From the NCBI GenBank assembly GCA_934047225.1, contig OW203983.1, positions 1,860,001 through 1,924,000 of the forward strand: a DNA stretch of 64,000 bases. Reading direction: 5' to 3'. The position numbers and the translations under genes are program-made. How positions within the stretch are numbered: the first letter of the stretch is position 1; each line of letters opens with the position of its first letter. Source of the DNA: Ypsolopha sequella. Its lineage: Eukaryota > Arthropoda > Insecta > Lepidoptera > Ypsolophidae. The notes below the pieces were generated by a model. It made no database searches. It was given only the letters and a program-made list of their open reading frames with translations, and was not told where the DNA came from. Below are positions 10,610 through 19,154 of this stretch, piece by piece.

Positions 10610-11210
10610 GAGAGTAATAATAATAATACAATTAAAACTACGTGGCGTATAGTTCACACCGAAACCGGTAAAACTAAATCGACATTTACTGACTTCATGG
10701 ACTTGATAAAAAAAACCGATGGTGAGAAATTTAGCTCAAAGAAATAACTTGTCAACTGCCTAAACACGCAATTCGCGAGGGCAGCAATTACACTGTGCTG
10801 AGCGCCGACCGCCGACGCGACGACGTCGCGCGTACGCGTGATTCACTTGTTACGACGCGCGCGCCAGCTGATACCTCACTGAGACTCCATATGTTTATTC
10901 CCTACGAGTTGTTCACAATCATAACCAAAAAATCGCAAAAAAAACGACCAAGGACATTTACTTATGTATGTCGGATCTCAGTCCGCGACATTCACGGGAC
11001 ACTCGTCGACGATGGCGGTGTGCGAGGTGGTGCGACGCGTGCTGGACGCGCGCGAAGCTCATCAACCCATCGCGGTACTGCTCTGCGATCTGTCGAAAGC
11101 CTTCGACGTCGCAGACCACACCCTGCTCATGATGAAACTATACGACACTATGGCATTGAGAGACCGGCGCTAGCATTGCTATCTGACTTCATGAGTGAAC
11201 ATCTTCAAGT
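10610..11210 (+). pseudogene. Jockey-type LINE fragment, 5' half of a reverse transcriptase
   Basis: IKTTWRIVHTETGKTK at 10630-10680 is the same motif as WNIINTETGKSKK of the LINE at 19819-21720. Motif A is clear near 11080-11130 (VLLCDLSKAFDVADHTLL), followed by LKLYD / GIERPALALLSDFMSEHLQV to about 11205. Between 10790 and 10970 the frame wanders and part of the palm is missing. It is CpG-rich compared with the flanks (CGACGCGACGACGTCGCGCG). The 3' side switches abruptly to a different LINE family. Confidence 0.7.
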
Positions 11211-11840
11211 ATTGGTATGGAAGCCAGGTCAATTGTGTTAAGTGGGCAGGAACATTATCGGAGCCGTACAGGTTGGAGTGTGGAGTGAGACAGGGAGAGT
11301 TGAGTTCTCCTACGCTCTTCAACCTATAGGTACATCAATGCGCTGATTGTCGAGCTCAGTAGCACACATGTCGGCTGCCACGTCGACGGAGTTTGCGTCA
11401 ATAACATTAGCTACGCAGACGCCGTGGTGCTGCTGAGTGCGTCGGTATGCTGACTCCGGAAGTTGCTAGGTATATGTGAGGCATATTCCCAGAGCCACGG
11501 ACTATTGTTATTACGTGACTAAAAGTAAACTCATGGTTTTCGAGGCCGGTTCTAAATGTTCGGCTTAACAATGTACCCCTGGAGAGGGCAGAAAAGTTTA
11601 AACACCTTGGTTGGGTATACACTTACAACCGGTCTCAGGGACGATGAGGATATTAAGAGGGAGCGGAGAGCCTTGTCAGTCAATGCAAATATGATTTCCC
11701 GCAGGTTTGCACATGGCTCGACGGACGTGAAAAAAACATTATTCCGAGCCTGCTGCGCATCTTTTTATACGTGCAGCCTGTGGGTGAGTTACACTTAAAA
11801 GACGTACGGAGCTCTCCGTGTCCAATCATGGCCGAATAAA
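11205..11840 (+). pseudogene. Second LINE family: 3' part of a reverse transcriptase
   Basis: From about 11207 the reading becomes YWYGSQVNCVKWAGTLSE, LECGVRQGELSSPTLFNL (motif B), VNNISYAD-AVVLLSAS (motif C, catalytic YADD reduced to YADA), KSKLMVFEAG, RDEDIKRERRALSVNANMIS and KKTLFRACCASFYTCSLW. The DDED-IERERRAL...ANMLARRF...TLFRAYC pattern is typical of a different insect LINE group from the upstream fragment. Several frameshifts. The join looks like a chimera rather than one element. Confidence 0.7.
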
Positions 11841-12239
11841 ACATGGTCTGTTCCTTTGTTTTCTATTCCAAAACATAAGCTTACTACAATTTGAACACTG
11901 TCAACAGGATAGCATACACATTTTTGTATGAGTGCGAATGAATAATCACGAGAGCTTGTACGGCGACACTGATATTATTAAATATTTGGAACGCACCGGC
12001 CCAAGTTGCATCATCTTACGTGCTTGCCATTTTATGTCACTATTTCATGATAAGGAAAATAGTTTCAAGTTATTTCGTTTACAAAATAATTATATTATTT
12101 GTAACATTGATAAGTATTTTTTGTTGTTAAAATTAAACATAAACAAATTTAATTTTGATTTTTTGCTTATCTTTGTGGTCAAATTTGCAGAAGTTGTGTG
12201 AAACGTTTGGGTAAAAATAAGCGCATAATACTGGCAATA
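11841..12239. other. No recognised feature
   Basis: May be the decayed 3' continuation of the LINE, but I could not match it. 11932-12201 is a chance open frame in AT-rich DNA. Confidence 0.35.
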
Positions 12240-12785
12240 TCTGATGGCGTTTATTCCATTAGTTGTCATCCTTGTTGCATGAGAGTGAATTTAATAGTTT
12301 GTTTCATTCTACACAGAGATTGCCAAAGGTTGAAGCAAGTTTCGAGTTGCATACGAGCTAAATAATTAATGATAATCCTAGGAAGCAAGAATAAAATAAA
12401 TCTTTTCCAGACCAGAGGTTTGAGGCGTTCAGATTCTAGGAAACTGCTTTCTATGGATACCAAAAACAAGTTTGCGTAACTGGGGGCCATTCTAGTTCCT
12501 ATTGCGGTTCCTTTTATTTGGTGATAGTGTTTGTTTTGGAAGGTGAAGTAGTTGTTTTTGAGGATGATTTCTGCTAATTTAACAATGAAGTCTGTGGATG
12601 AGGTGTAGGGTGGTTATTTAAGTTAATACGTAAAGTGGTAAGACCAGTATCATGTGGAATATTTGTGTACAAAGAAATCGCATCTATGGTGACAAGAAGG
12701 AGTGGCTCGTGATGAGGCAGTTGGAGGGAGTGAATTATGTCTGGGAAGTGGTTGGAATCTTTTATGTGAGATAAACTCACCACTC
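12240..12785 (-). pseudogene. Penelope-like element reverse transcriptase remnant
   Basis: Minus-strand frames give LLVTIDAISLYTNIPHDTGL at 12783-12640, then (downstream) MAPSYANLFL, LKPLVWKRFI and TIKFTL at 12490-12266. The ISLYTNIPH and MAPSYANLF...WKRFIDDIF pattern is diagnostic of Penelope-like reverse transcriptases. The DD pair after WKRFI is lost (ILFLL), and there are frameshifts, so it is dead. Its N-terminal end meets a plus-strand Penelope-like fragment head to head at about 12785. Confidence 0.85.
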
Positions 12786-12789
12786 ACCA

Positions 12790-13220
12790 CAAAGAAAAAC
12801 CTCTACATGCACAACCAAACACAACATGCAAGATAAGTAACTGCATCTACCTCTTAGAATGCTGACATTGCCCGGCTTTCTATGAAGGTGAGGCCGAAAA
12901 CGCACTCCACACACGCATCAATCACCATCGCCATACATGTGACTCCATAAACAACAACACTCTACCAGTATCGACCGACACGACACACGCACTCACAATT
13001 CGCCTTTCAACCATTGTTTCACAGTTCGCATCATCAAGTCATTTCACCCAGCACTCACAGATATTCAGCTTCGCACGTGGGAATCTTCATTCATCTGGAC
13101 GCTTGGTGCCCATTTTGGACCGGGCCTTAACAAAAAACATTAACACACATTTACCAAACAAAATTGTCTTTTATAATTATAATGTCACATTCTCTATTGT
13201 CAATCAATGCAACTGATGCC
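12790..13220 (+). pseudogene. Penelope-like element GIY-YIG endonuclease domain remnant
   Basis: With frame changes the plus strand reads IYLLEC, HCPAFYEGEAENALHTRINH, HRHTC, LPVSTDTTHALTIRLSTIVS, FARGNLHSSGRLVP and LTKNINTHLPNK. The YLLEC..CP.FYVG.T...L..RIN.H order is the GIY-YIG domain that sits C-terminal to the Penelope reverse transcriptase. It lies on the opposite strand to the adjacent RT part, as in the partly inverted copies these elements often leave. Frameshifted and non-functional. Confidence 0.75.
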
Positions 13221-13479
13221 GAGTCCAAGAGGACTCGAAATATATCTTGCTTATATTAATTAATGTATAACTATAATTTAAAAAAAAAAACACTATATAT
13301 ATCAATATTTATAAAGAAAAGCCGAATTGTAACATTATATTTTATTAAATATTGCTAAAGACGTGTTTCTATGCCTGCCAAGGTTATTACAATTTCTAGA
13401 TAGATTCACCAGTCCAGTATTCTTCAGTTTGTATTACCATTCTAAAGAATACCTTGGTAAAAAAAATCTATTCCTTGGG
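13221..13479. other. No recognised feature
   Basis: AT-rich DNA downstream of the Penelope-like remnant, with A10 and TA-rich runs. GAGTCCAAGAGGACTCGAAATATAT at 13219 could be its 3' UTR. Confidence 0.3.
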
Positions 13480-13780
13480 TAAGGAACCCTAAAAAAGGTG
13501 GTTTATAATGTTCGACACATTCACAATTAGTCTATTTAAGAAGAGAATATCAACATTTCGTAATTAAGTCACTAAAAAACGGTAAAGTCCGAATCCGACT
13601 CGCGCATAAAGGGTTCCGTACCCCCACACAATACGGGTACGGAACCCTAAAAGTAAATTGCAACAACATAGATGCCATAGCACCATCAAGGCAACAAAAA
13701 ACAAAGCGATAAAACGGTAGCGCCTGACAAACAATTCGGTACCTTTTTAGGAAGGAAACCTCATTTTTATTATTTGTTAT
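13480..13780. repeat. GGGTTCCGTA-family repeat, copy 1 of a direct pair
   Basis: AGTCTATTTAAG..., ATATCAACATTTCGTAATTA, GACTCGCGCATAAAGGGTTCC, ACACAATACGGGTACGGAAC and CATCAAGGCAACAAAAAACA all recur in the same order and orientation at about 15680-15860. The hairpin GGGTTCCGTAC...GTACGGAACCC marks a repeat family that also appears at 26670, 34430, 34751 and 49728. Confidence 0.7.
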
Positions 13781-13889
13781 TTTACTTTAAAGTAGTCTGC
13801 CTAAATTTTCAACTTGGCTCTTAGTGGGGCAGATTGCTGGAACAAATTGACGTAAATGTGGACTGACCGGACAAAAGTACCAAATTTTT

Positions 13890-14060
13890 TCCAGGTGCTA
13901 GTTAAGTACTAAGTTTTAAATTTTTGATAGGAACCAGCACCTCCGTCGGCCATCTTGGATTTTACGACGGCAATTTTTAAATATAAGTTTGTTACTGATA
14001 TCTATGTTTCTAATATACCTAAAAACACGAAATTGGTGTCGAAATATTTATACGTGTATA
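13890..14060. repeat. Repeat whose inverted copy lies at about 15385-15550
   Basis: TTGATAGGAACCAGCACCTC-CGTCGGCCATCTTGGATTTT (13926-13966) matches the reverse complement of CAAGATGGCCGACGGAGGTG-TTGGTTCCTATCAA at 15470-15505; similarity runs on for over 100 bp through AAATTGGTGTCGAAAT / TTTAGACACCAAG. The pair brackets the LINE and gene-family fragments at 14.2-15.2 kb. Confidence 0.65.
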
Positions 14061-14239
14061 CTAGCTTTTGTCCGCGGCTGCGCACGCGTTGATTAAGGTT
14101 TTGTGTAGTCCTATCAAATCTGTAAATACTTTTTATATGTACCTGACTCTGGTTTAAAGTGCTTCTGGTTCTTATCATCTTTAATTTGATCCCCATGTAA
14201 AATGTCAGCGGATCGATACTATTCTTTGTTCTCTCAATT

Positions 14240-14465
14240 AATTATCTGCTGTCTTTGGCGAAGCCAGCTCCCTCAAACAAAAATGGAGATGATTTTACAA
14301 AATCTTTAGATCTACATTTAAAAACCATCAAGTCTTGCAAAAATATTTTAATTACGGGCGACATTACTATTATTATATTCTTTAATAATAATGAACAGTC
14401 ATATGACCGCTCTAATAGACATTATTATCTTAACATGTATGCACAATTTGTTTCCAGGTCACTTT
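14240..14465 (+). pseudogene. LINE apurinic-type endonuclease scrap
   Basis: One frame reads APSNKNGDDFTKSLDLHL, TIKSCKNILITGDITI, then NNNEQSYDRSNRHYYLNMYA. This matches the YRPP...F...L...L.....NIL.TGDiNI..L......R..YLNML section of jockey-type APE endonucleases. Only about 75 residues remain, without the other catalytic motifs. Confidence 0.6.
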
Positions 14466-14505
14466 TTGCCTACTCGATTAAAAAATTGTCTGGATCGATA
14501 GTTGC

Positions 14506-15172
14506 TTACGTCGTTTTAATACATTTACATTTGCAAAGCTCAGTACAATTCCAACGAGCAGTTTTGCAAGCGCATCTACCGGTGCATCCTCTTTGACCCT
14601 GACAATTACATTTAACTAACTCGTTACAGGCCTTTAAAGCAATAGGTATGGTGGTCAAAACTGGAACCCATGAATGAAGCACCTTCTTTTTTTTGAGTCC
14701 AGCCCCAGCCTTCTGGACTAGGGGTATACTGTTGGCTATGCTCACTAGTACACCATACTCCTGTCTGATATGCAGCGCGCTTGCAGTGTTGGAGTAGTGC
14801 GTCTTTTGTTGGGGGAAGATTCTCCATGGCCTTATTCTTTTGACAAAACAGCTCTTTCCGGGCTTCAATTACATCGTCTAATTCACAGTTCTTTTCGTAC
14901 ATGATGACAGTGAACCGTTTTATTAGTTTGAAATTTACATTTTCAAAATCAAGTTCAGTGTATGGATGAAGTGCCATGTAGGTAAAGGCATGTGTCATTT
15001 GGAGATAATAATTCCACGCCTCCCACGCATATTTTTTTATTAACTTTATTTTACATTTATTTTTTGTTATTAAAGAGGCTAAAGTAATACCATAATCTGC
15101 GGAAATTTCAAGTGTTATAGTTTTATTACGGTAAAAAAACGCCATAAAATTACGTTTTATGTATGGTGGCAC
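14506..15172 (-). pseudogene. Second copy of the FAGCDTVSAF-type family: C-terminal end
   Basis: Minus strand, 15172 to about 14690 in one frame: AWEAWNYYLQMTHAFTYMA, LIKRFTVIMYEKNCELDDV, EARKELFCQKNKAMENLPPT, KDALLQHCKRAAYQTGVW, SPEGWGW. After a poly-A slip near 14690 the frame changes and gives LHSWVPVLTTIPIALKACNE, CNCQGQRGCTGRCACKTARW and NCTELCKCKC before the stop at 14506. It covers the same terminus as 1800-2112 of the first copy, but in a more canonical form (GCGGRCSCK-like Cys cluster). The first part (15172-15040) looks intronic. Dead by frameshift. Confidence 0.75.
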
Positions 15173-15184
15173 TGTTTAATTTTT

Positions 15185-16195
15185 CATTTATACTTATTTT
15201 TATTAATTTTTGTTACAGCAGCAATAAAAATACAAAATCTGTGAAAATTGTAATAGTCTAGCTATTACTGACACGCTGACAGACGGACAGAAAGCGGAGG
15301 CTTAGTAACAGTGTTCCGTTTGGTATCCTTTGGAAACTCGATACAAAAAAAAAATTTGAATTTCCTGACCCCAAATATGTTTATTTAGACACCAAGTTTG
15401 TGATTCTAAGTGATTTAGAACTCGAGATATTAATAATATACTTATAATTCAAAATGACTGCCGTAAAATCCAAGATGGCCGACGGAGGTGTTGGTTCCTA
15501 TCAAAAACTTAAAGCTATGTACCTAACTAGTACCTTGACAAAAATTGGTGCTTTTGTCCAGCGTGTCCACATCGTCAAGTGAATCTGCTTCACTATATAT
15601 CGTTAGAACGGTTGTATGTATAACCGTTCTAACGATAGAGCCTTTGTTATAATAATCTGTGCTTTGAGTAACGAACCCTAAAACACATTTAGTCTATTAA
15701 GGAGATAAATATCAACATTTCGTAATTAAGTCGCTATTAAACCGGTTAAGTCGGACTCGCTCACGATGGGTTCTGTACTACCATCACACAATATGGGTAT
15801 GAAACCACAAACCATTATGTTAAATACCAACAATAAAGATAATATAGCAACATCAAGGCGACAAAAAACAAAAACAAATCAGCACCTTTTGTATAAGGAA
15901 CTCTAATATTTATCTGCCCAAAATTGTTGTATTATAAAGATAGAGCTGAAACAAATAACGTCGAATAATTGGACCCCCCTTGTATTTCTATTTATTGAAC
16001 TTTTTATGTTGTGATAGGGGCCATATTATTATTTGCTGTGATAGAGGACAAAGTAACATATATTATGTGAAAGTATTTACGCGCTATATTCACCTATAAC
16101 GACTGAAGCTGTAGACTCCTGTGATAGATGGATAGACAGCGGAGGCTTAGTAATAGGGTCACGGAACCTTAGGATACGGAACCCTAAAAATCAAG
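15185..16195. repeat. GGGTTCCGTA-family repeats, including copy 2 of the direct pair
   Basis: 15225-15350 shows the family's usual right part (ACAAAATCTGTGAAAATTG, CTGACAGACGGACAG...GGAGGCTTAGTAACAG). 15385-15550 is the inverted partner of 13890-14060. 15670-15960 repeats 13480-13780. 16100-16190 is another right end: GATAGACAGCGGAGGCTTAG and GATACGGAACCCTAAAAA. At 15598-15640 CGTTAGAACGGTTGTATGTA-TAACCGTTCTAACG is a near-perfect hairpin. Confidence 0.7.
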
Positions 16196-16366
16196 GTAAA
16201 AGGTTATTATATAATGTTTTATTATTTGTATATGCATTCTCTATGATGTTGAGATATTGAAATGTCTATGTACTCGCGTGTCATTGAATAAAGACCAGGT
16301 TTAGACTGACAGGCCTGCCTTTCACTTCATGGTAAAAAGAAATATTAACCTGCCTGTTGCATCTAA
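16196..16366. other. Short non-coding spacer
   Basis: AT-rich; ends just before the OTU fragment. Nothing recognised. Confidence 0.3.
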
Positions 16367-16932
16367 TTGTGGATAATAATAATAACTTACCGTAAAATGA
16401 ATATTGCAATGGAACCTGAAATATTGTACATAAATGAAAATCCTTGTCCACACCTAGTTGTCCCTATACCTGGAGATGGTTCATGTTTGTTCCATTCTTT
16501 GTCATTCTCTATGTATGGGAACATTGAGTCGTCATATGACATTAGGTGTGCGGTAGTCGAGTATGTAGTAGCGCATTGGGATGAAATGCAACTTTATACG
16601 TGTGACGAACGTGGAGACACTTACATTAACGCTGACCTGTACTCGACATACTGTATGACATACTCGACTGTATGATGAAAACTACCACCTACGGTTCGGT
16701 ATCCGAACTTATGGCAGCCACCGCTTTGTATCCATTTACTTTCGAGGTTTACAAAAATCGCCGTTTGAGAGGATCGTTTGGTGGCGATCCTGGGACGCCA
16801 GTGAAACGTTTACGATTCTCTGGTAGTTTCTTAGGTGGTCATTATGAAGTGCTCCTTCCCGATACTAGTTTCTCTGGAGTATGTCCTAATGATCAGTTAA
16901 AGGGAGTAGGCTTTAAGAAAATCCGTAGCTGA
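16367..16932 (+). pseudogene. OTU-family cysteine protease fragment, frameshifted
   Basis: 16397-16675 gives VPIPGDGSCLFHSLSFSMYG, the OTU catalytic Asp/Cys block (D in GDGSCLFH, nucleophile C). A second frame, 16672-16932, gives TYGSVSELMAA, FEVYKNRRL, VKRLRFSGSFLGGHYEVLLP; the H of GHYEVL is the expected catalytic His. The two halves would be continuous but for a near-duplicate of about 20 bp at 16640-16680 (TACTCGACATACTGTATGAC / TACTCGACTGTATGATGA). The type (short OTU, G-H-[YF]-[ED]-VL) is found in insect transposable elements, especially Helitron-like ones; no helicase is seen here. Upstream start in-frame at 16397 or 16409; true N-terminus unclear. Confidence 0.8.
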
Positions 16933-17310
16933 CGTGCAAGAAATATTACACGAGAAGAAAAAAAGGAGGACTATCTACAAAAAGAAATGAGATCCCATCA
17001 AAAACATAAAATGTACAAAAATGTCAAGTCTCGCAACGCAATCGCTCCACCGTAAAAAAGTTGTGAGATCTCGTGTAAAGCCAAGTCTGTTATTTCAGTT
17101 TGTATGGAAGCGTCTTTTCATTTTAGTTAGTATGGAAGCACCTATTTAACAAATTTATCATTAATTGTTTCCTAATTAGTTACCTACCAACATTAAGTGA
17201 CTTTATTAATATTAGTCATCTTTATTTCTCTAATAAAACATAGTGACTCCACAAACCCTTAAGCTATAAGATCTGTATTTATTTTGTAAACGGAATTTCA
17301 AATTTCTAAG
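16933..17310. other. Dispersed repeat tail after the OTU fragment
   Basis: ATCCCATCAAAAACATAAAA and GTTGTGAGATCTCGTG at 16990-17080 belong to a dispersed repeat (partial match at 6072). The remainder is AT-rich with no frame. It may be the 3' end of the element that carried the OTU gene. Confidence 0.4.
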
Positions 17311-17340
17311 AAAGTTGGAAGTGCCTCATAGCCTTCCATG
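17311..17340 (+). CDS. Possible 30-bp micro-exon of the giant gene
   Basis: TTCTAAG precedes and GTAAGTC (a strong donor) follows. Read in phase it gives SWKCLIAFH plus one base. That base completes the first codon of the open stretch at 17771 (G|AT, Asp), so the two can be joined without a stop. The acceptor is weak and there is no other support, so this is tentative. Confidence 0.3.
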
Positions 17341-17559
17341 GTAAGTCAATTTGCAAATTGACTACGTAAAGGACTAATGTTTGTGTACTATTTGATACTT
17401 TACATACTTCTAACCAAAGCTTTCTTGTTTAAATTGCTTTGGTTATTATTAAATTTAACACTCATTCGTGACGTCTATAGGCCTTTAACTCTAGAAATTA
17501 TTATTTGCTATGTAACTTCTAACAGTAAAAAAGTAAATTCCTATAATCGATAAATGACG

Positions 17560-17705
17560 ATAACTTTTTTCCCGTCGTTCGATTTTAATTAAATATATTC
17601 TGATCCAAATTGAGCCTCGTCCATCTGTGAAAACTACATCAAAATCCGTTCAGTACTTTCGGAGATGTGCGCGAACAAACAAACAGACAGACAGACAGAA
17701 AAGAA
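17560..17705. repeat. Dispersed repeat with CAGA-rich end
   Basis: AAATATATTCTGATCCAAAT, CATCAAAATCCGTTCAGTAC and (ACAG)n at 17681-17699 form the kind of 3' segment seen in many lepidopteran repeats. No coding frame. Confidence 0.45.
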
Positions 17706-17770
17706 TTCTAAAAATCCCTGATTTGTGTTATATTAATCTTATTTAGTCTCTCCTTTTGTCCAATGTACAG

Positions 17771-17958
17771 ATACAGCTGGTTCTACTCTTTTATCATATG
17801 TATTGATTGATGATGTAGCTCTGTACGCGAGAGAAAACTTGACCAAATACGAGTCGCACGTAGTCGAGAAGTTGTTCTACACATTTGACGAATTTTTAAA
17901 TGATAAGCATACTACAATATATGACATCTTTTATATTATTTTCGATTTTATTATTTTA
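17771..17958 (+). CDS. Possible exon: DTAGSTLLSYVLIDDVALYA
   Basis: A good pyrimidine-rich acceptor (CTCCTTTTGTCCAATGTACAG) opens into about 60 codons with varied, protein-like composition: STLLSYVLIDDVALYAREN, YESHVVEKLFYTFDEFLND. The frame ends at TGA 17956-17958. No GT donor in the phase required by the exon at 18906 was found after the coding-like part, so it is either a terminal exon of another isoform, an exon needing an unseen partner, or a relic. Not matched to a known family. Confidence 0.4.
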
Positions 17959-18072
17959 ATTTGATGATTTTAATTTAATTTTCTTGAATTAATTGTTGTT
18001 ATGCAAAATTGATGTATAATAATATGTAATAATATTACTAATGTTAATAGTACCACATTCAGTACGCCTACA

Positions 18073-18382
18073 CCAAAGATTTCAAAAGTAAAGATAAGCC
18101 CTTACCTTACAGCAACAAAATGTTTCCACCTTTAAATGGGTGACGCTCACACATTTGGAATCAGTGCTCATCTGAACACAGTGATAGTTGGACGCCTTAA
18201 GTGCCCTTAAAGTTAACTATTTTAACAACTTTAGTAGTCTGATCAGTTTGCTGACCGTAGATAGACATATTGGGCACTCATAAGTGTGCGCGCGTCGGCA
18301 TTATGTTAACGCACGCATTCAAAAACAATGCAATAAATAGATTTTAGGTGGCAGGGCTCATCTAAACTTTTGAAATCTTTGG
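18073..18382. mobile_element. MITE family 3, full copy (CCAAAGATTTCAAAAGT termini)
   Basis: Left CCAAAGATTTCAAAAGTAAA and right TTTAAACTTTTGAAATCTTTGG-like ends (18073 and 18382) are inverted. Interior has TAAGCCCTTACCTTACAGC at the left and GGTGGCAGGGCTCATC at the right. Fragments of the same family lie at 44846-44912 and 53035-53150. Confidence 0.7.
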
Positions 18383-18765
18383 CCTACACAATATCGTGTA
18401 TACAGCTTTCTACTTTTTATGTAATAAGAATGACCTGTAATGAATATTATTAATAAATATAATTATGTCTATGTCTATTGATAAATATTTTTCAATGCAT
18501 GTGCTCGTAAAGGCCCACTTTTTATGCATCAAAACCGAACAGAAAGTCGATTATTTTGCCCTAGGGCTTTATTACTATTTTTTTATTTTTATTTATTTAC
18601 AATGGTTGGCTAACCTGCACCCTTTCCTGTGTACCATAGACGTTATACTTTTTCTTCCACTGTTTAACGGCTCTGGATACAGTCCCTTTGAGCCAATTAT
18701 AATTTAAAGTTCACAAGATTATATTTGTTTTCATTTCCTCACACTATGCATTGAAAAATGTAGTA

Positions 18766-18872
18766 TGTTACACGGGCGTAAAAGCAATAAATTGCTCGGT
18801 TACGTTTAAAACACTCGCTACGCTCGTGTTTTAAATCGTCCTCGTAATTTATTCCTTTGCGCCCTTGTATCA
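18766..18872. repeat. Palindromic short repeat
   Basis: TTACACGGGCGTAAAAGCAATAAATT faces AATTTATTCCTTTGCGCCCTTGTA (given in overlapping parts: GGGCGTAAAAGCAATAAATT / AATTTATTCCTTTGCGCCC). The centre AACACTCGCTACGCTCGTGTTTTAAA is itself inverted. MITE-like. Confidence 0.6.
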
Positions 18873-18905
18873 TAAACTACTATAATGCAATACTCTTGTC
18901 AACAG

Positions 18906-18998
18906 AAGAAGTGAGTGTACCGTTATCTGAGGTGAAGCTACCAACCAGTGAGACCAGCAGCACCAGTCTACGCGACAGTATCAAAGCTTTGCTGAAAC
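18906..18998 (+). CDS. Exon of the giant Cys/Lys-rich gene
   Basis: Acceptor TTGTCAACAG and donor GTAAGTG flank 93 bp. Only one frame is open: two bases, then 30 codons (EVSVPLSEVKLPTSETSSTS, LRDSIKALLK), leaving one base C. That C joins GT at 27725 to give Arg, and the reading continues GNRSGVKTVFKLW in the giant exon, so both phase and frame agree. Composition (Ser/Thr/Leu) is protein-like. The intron to the next exon is about 8.7 kb and is filled with transposons. The preceding exon must end in phase 1 and was not securely found. No family recognised. Confidence 0.65.
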
Positions 18999-19113
18999 GT
19001 AAGTGAACGTAAGTGATCTCTATATACGACACATGAACTTGCTTGCTCCATATGAAACGTAAGTGATTTGTGTATACAACAACTGATATGAACATTGCTT
19101 GCTCTATTTGAAA
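18999..19113. repeat. Tandem repeat starting at the splice donor
   Basis: AAACGTAAGTGATCTCTATATACGACACATGAACTTGCTTGCTCCATATG (19003-19056) is followed by a second, diverged unit, and a third unit, ATAAGTGATTTCTATATACGACACA, lies at 22050-22120 beyond the LINE insertion. Each unit carries GTAAGT or its relic, so the intron start holds several donor-like sites (18999, 19008, 19058). Confidence 0.65.
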
Positions 19114-19154
19114 TATAAGTATGTATGTATGTAAATTCTTTATTGCACAAAATA

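Noticed and set aside
10795..11241. Plus-strand frame of 148 codons
   Set aside because: Arg-rich because the DNA is CpG-rich. The neighbouring frame holds the RT motif CDLSKAFD at 11088, so this is a shifted shadow.
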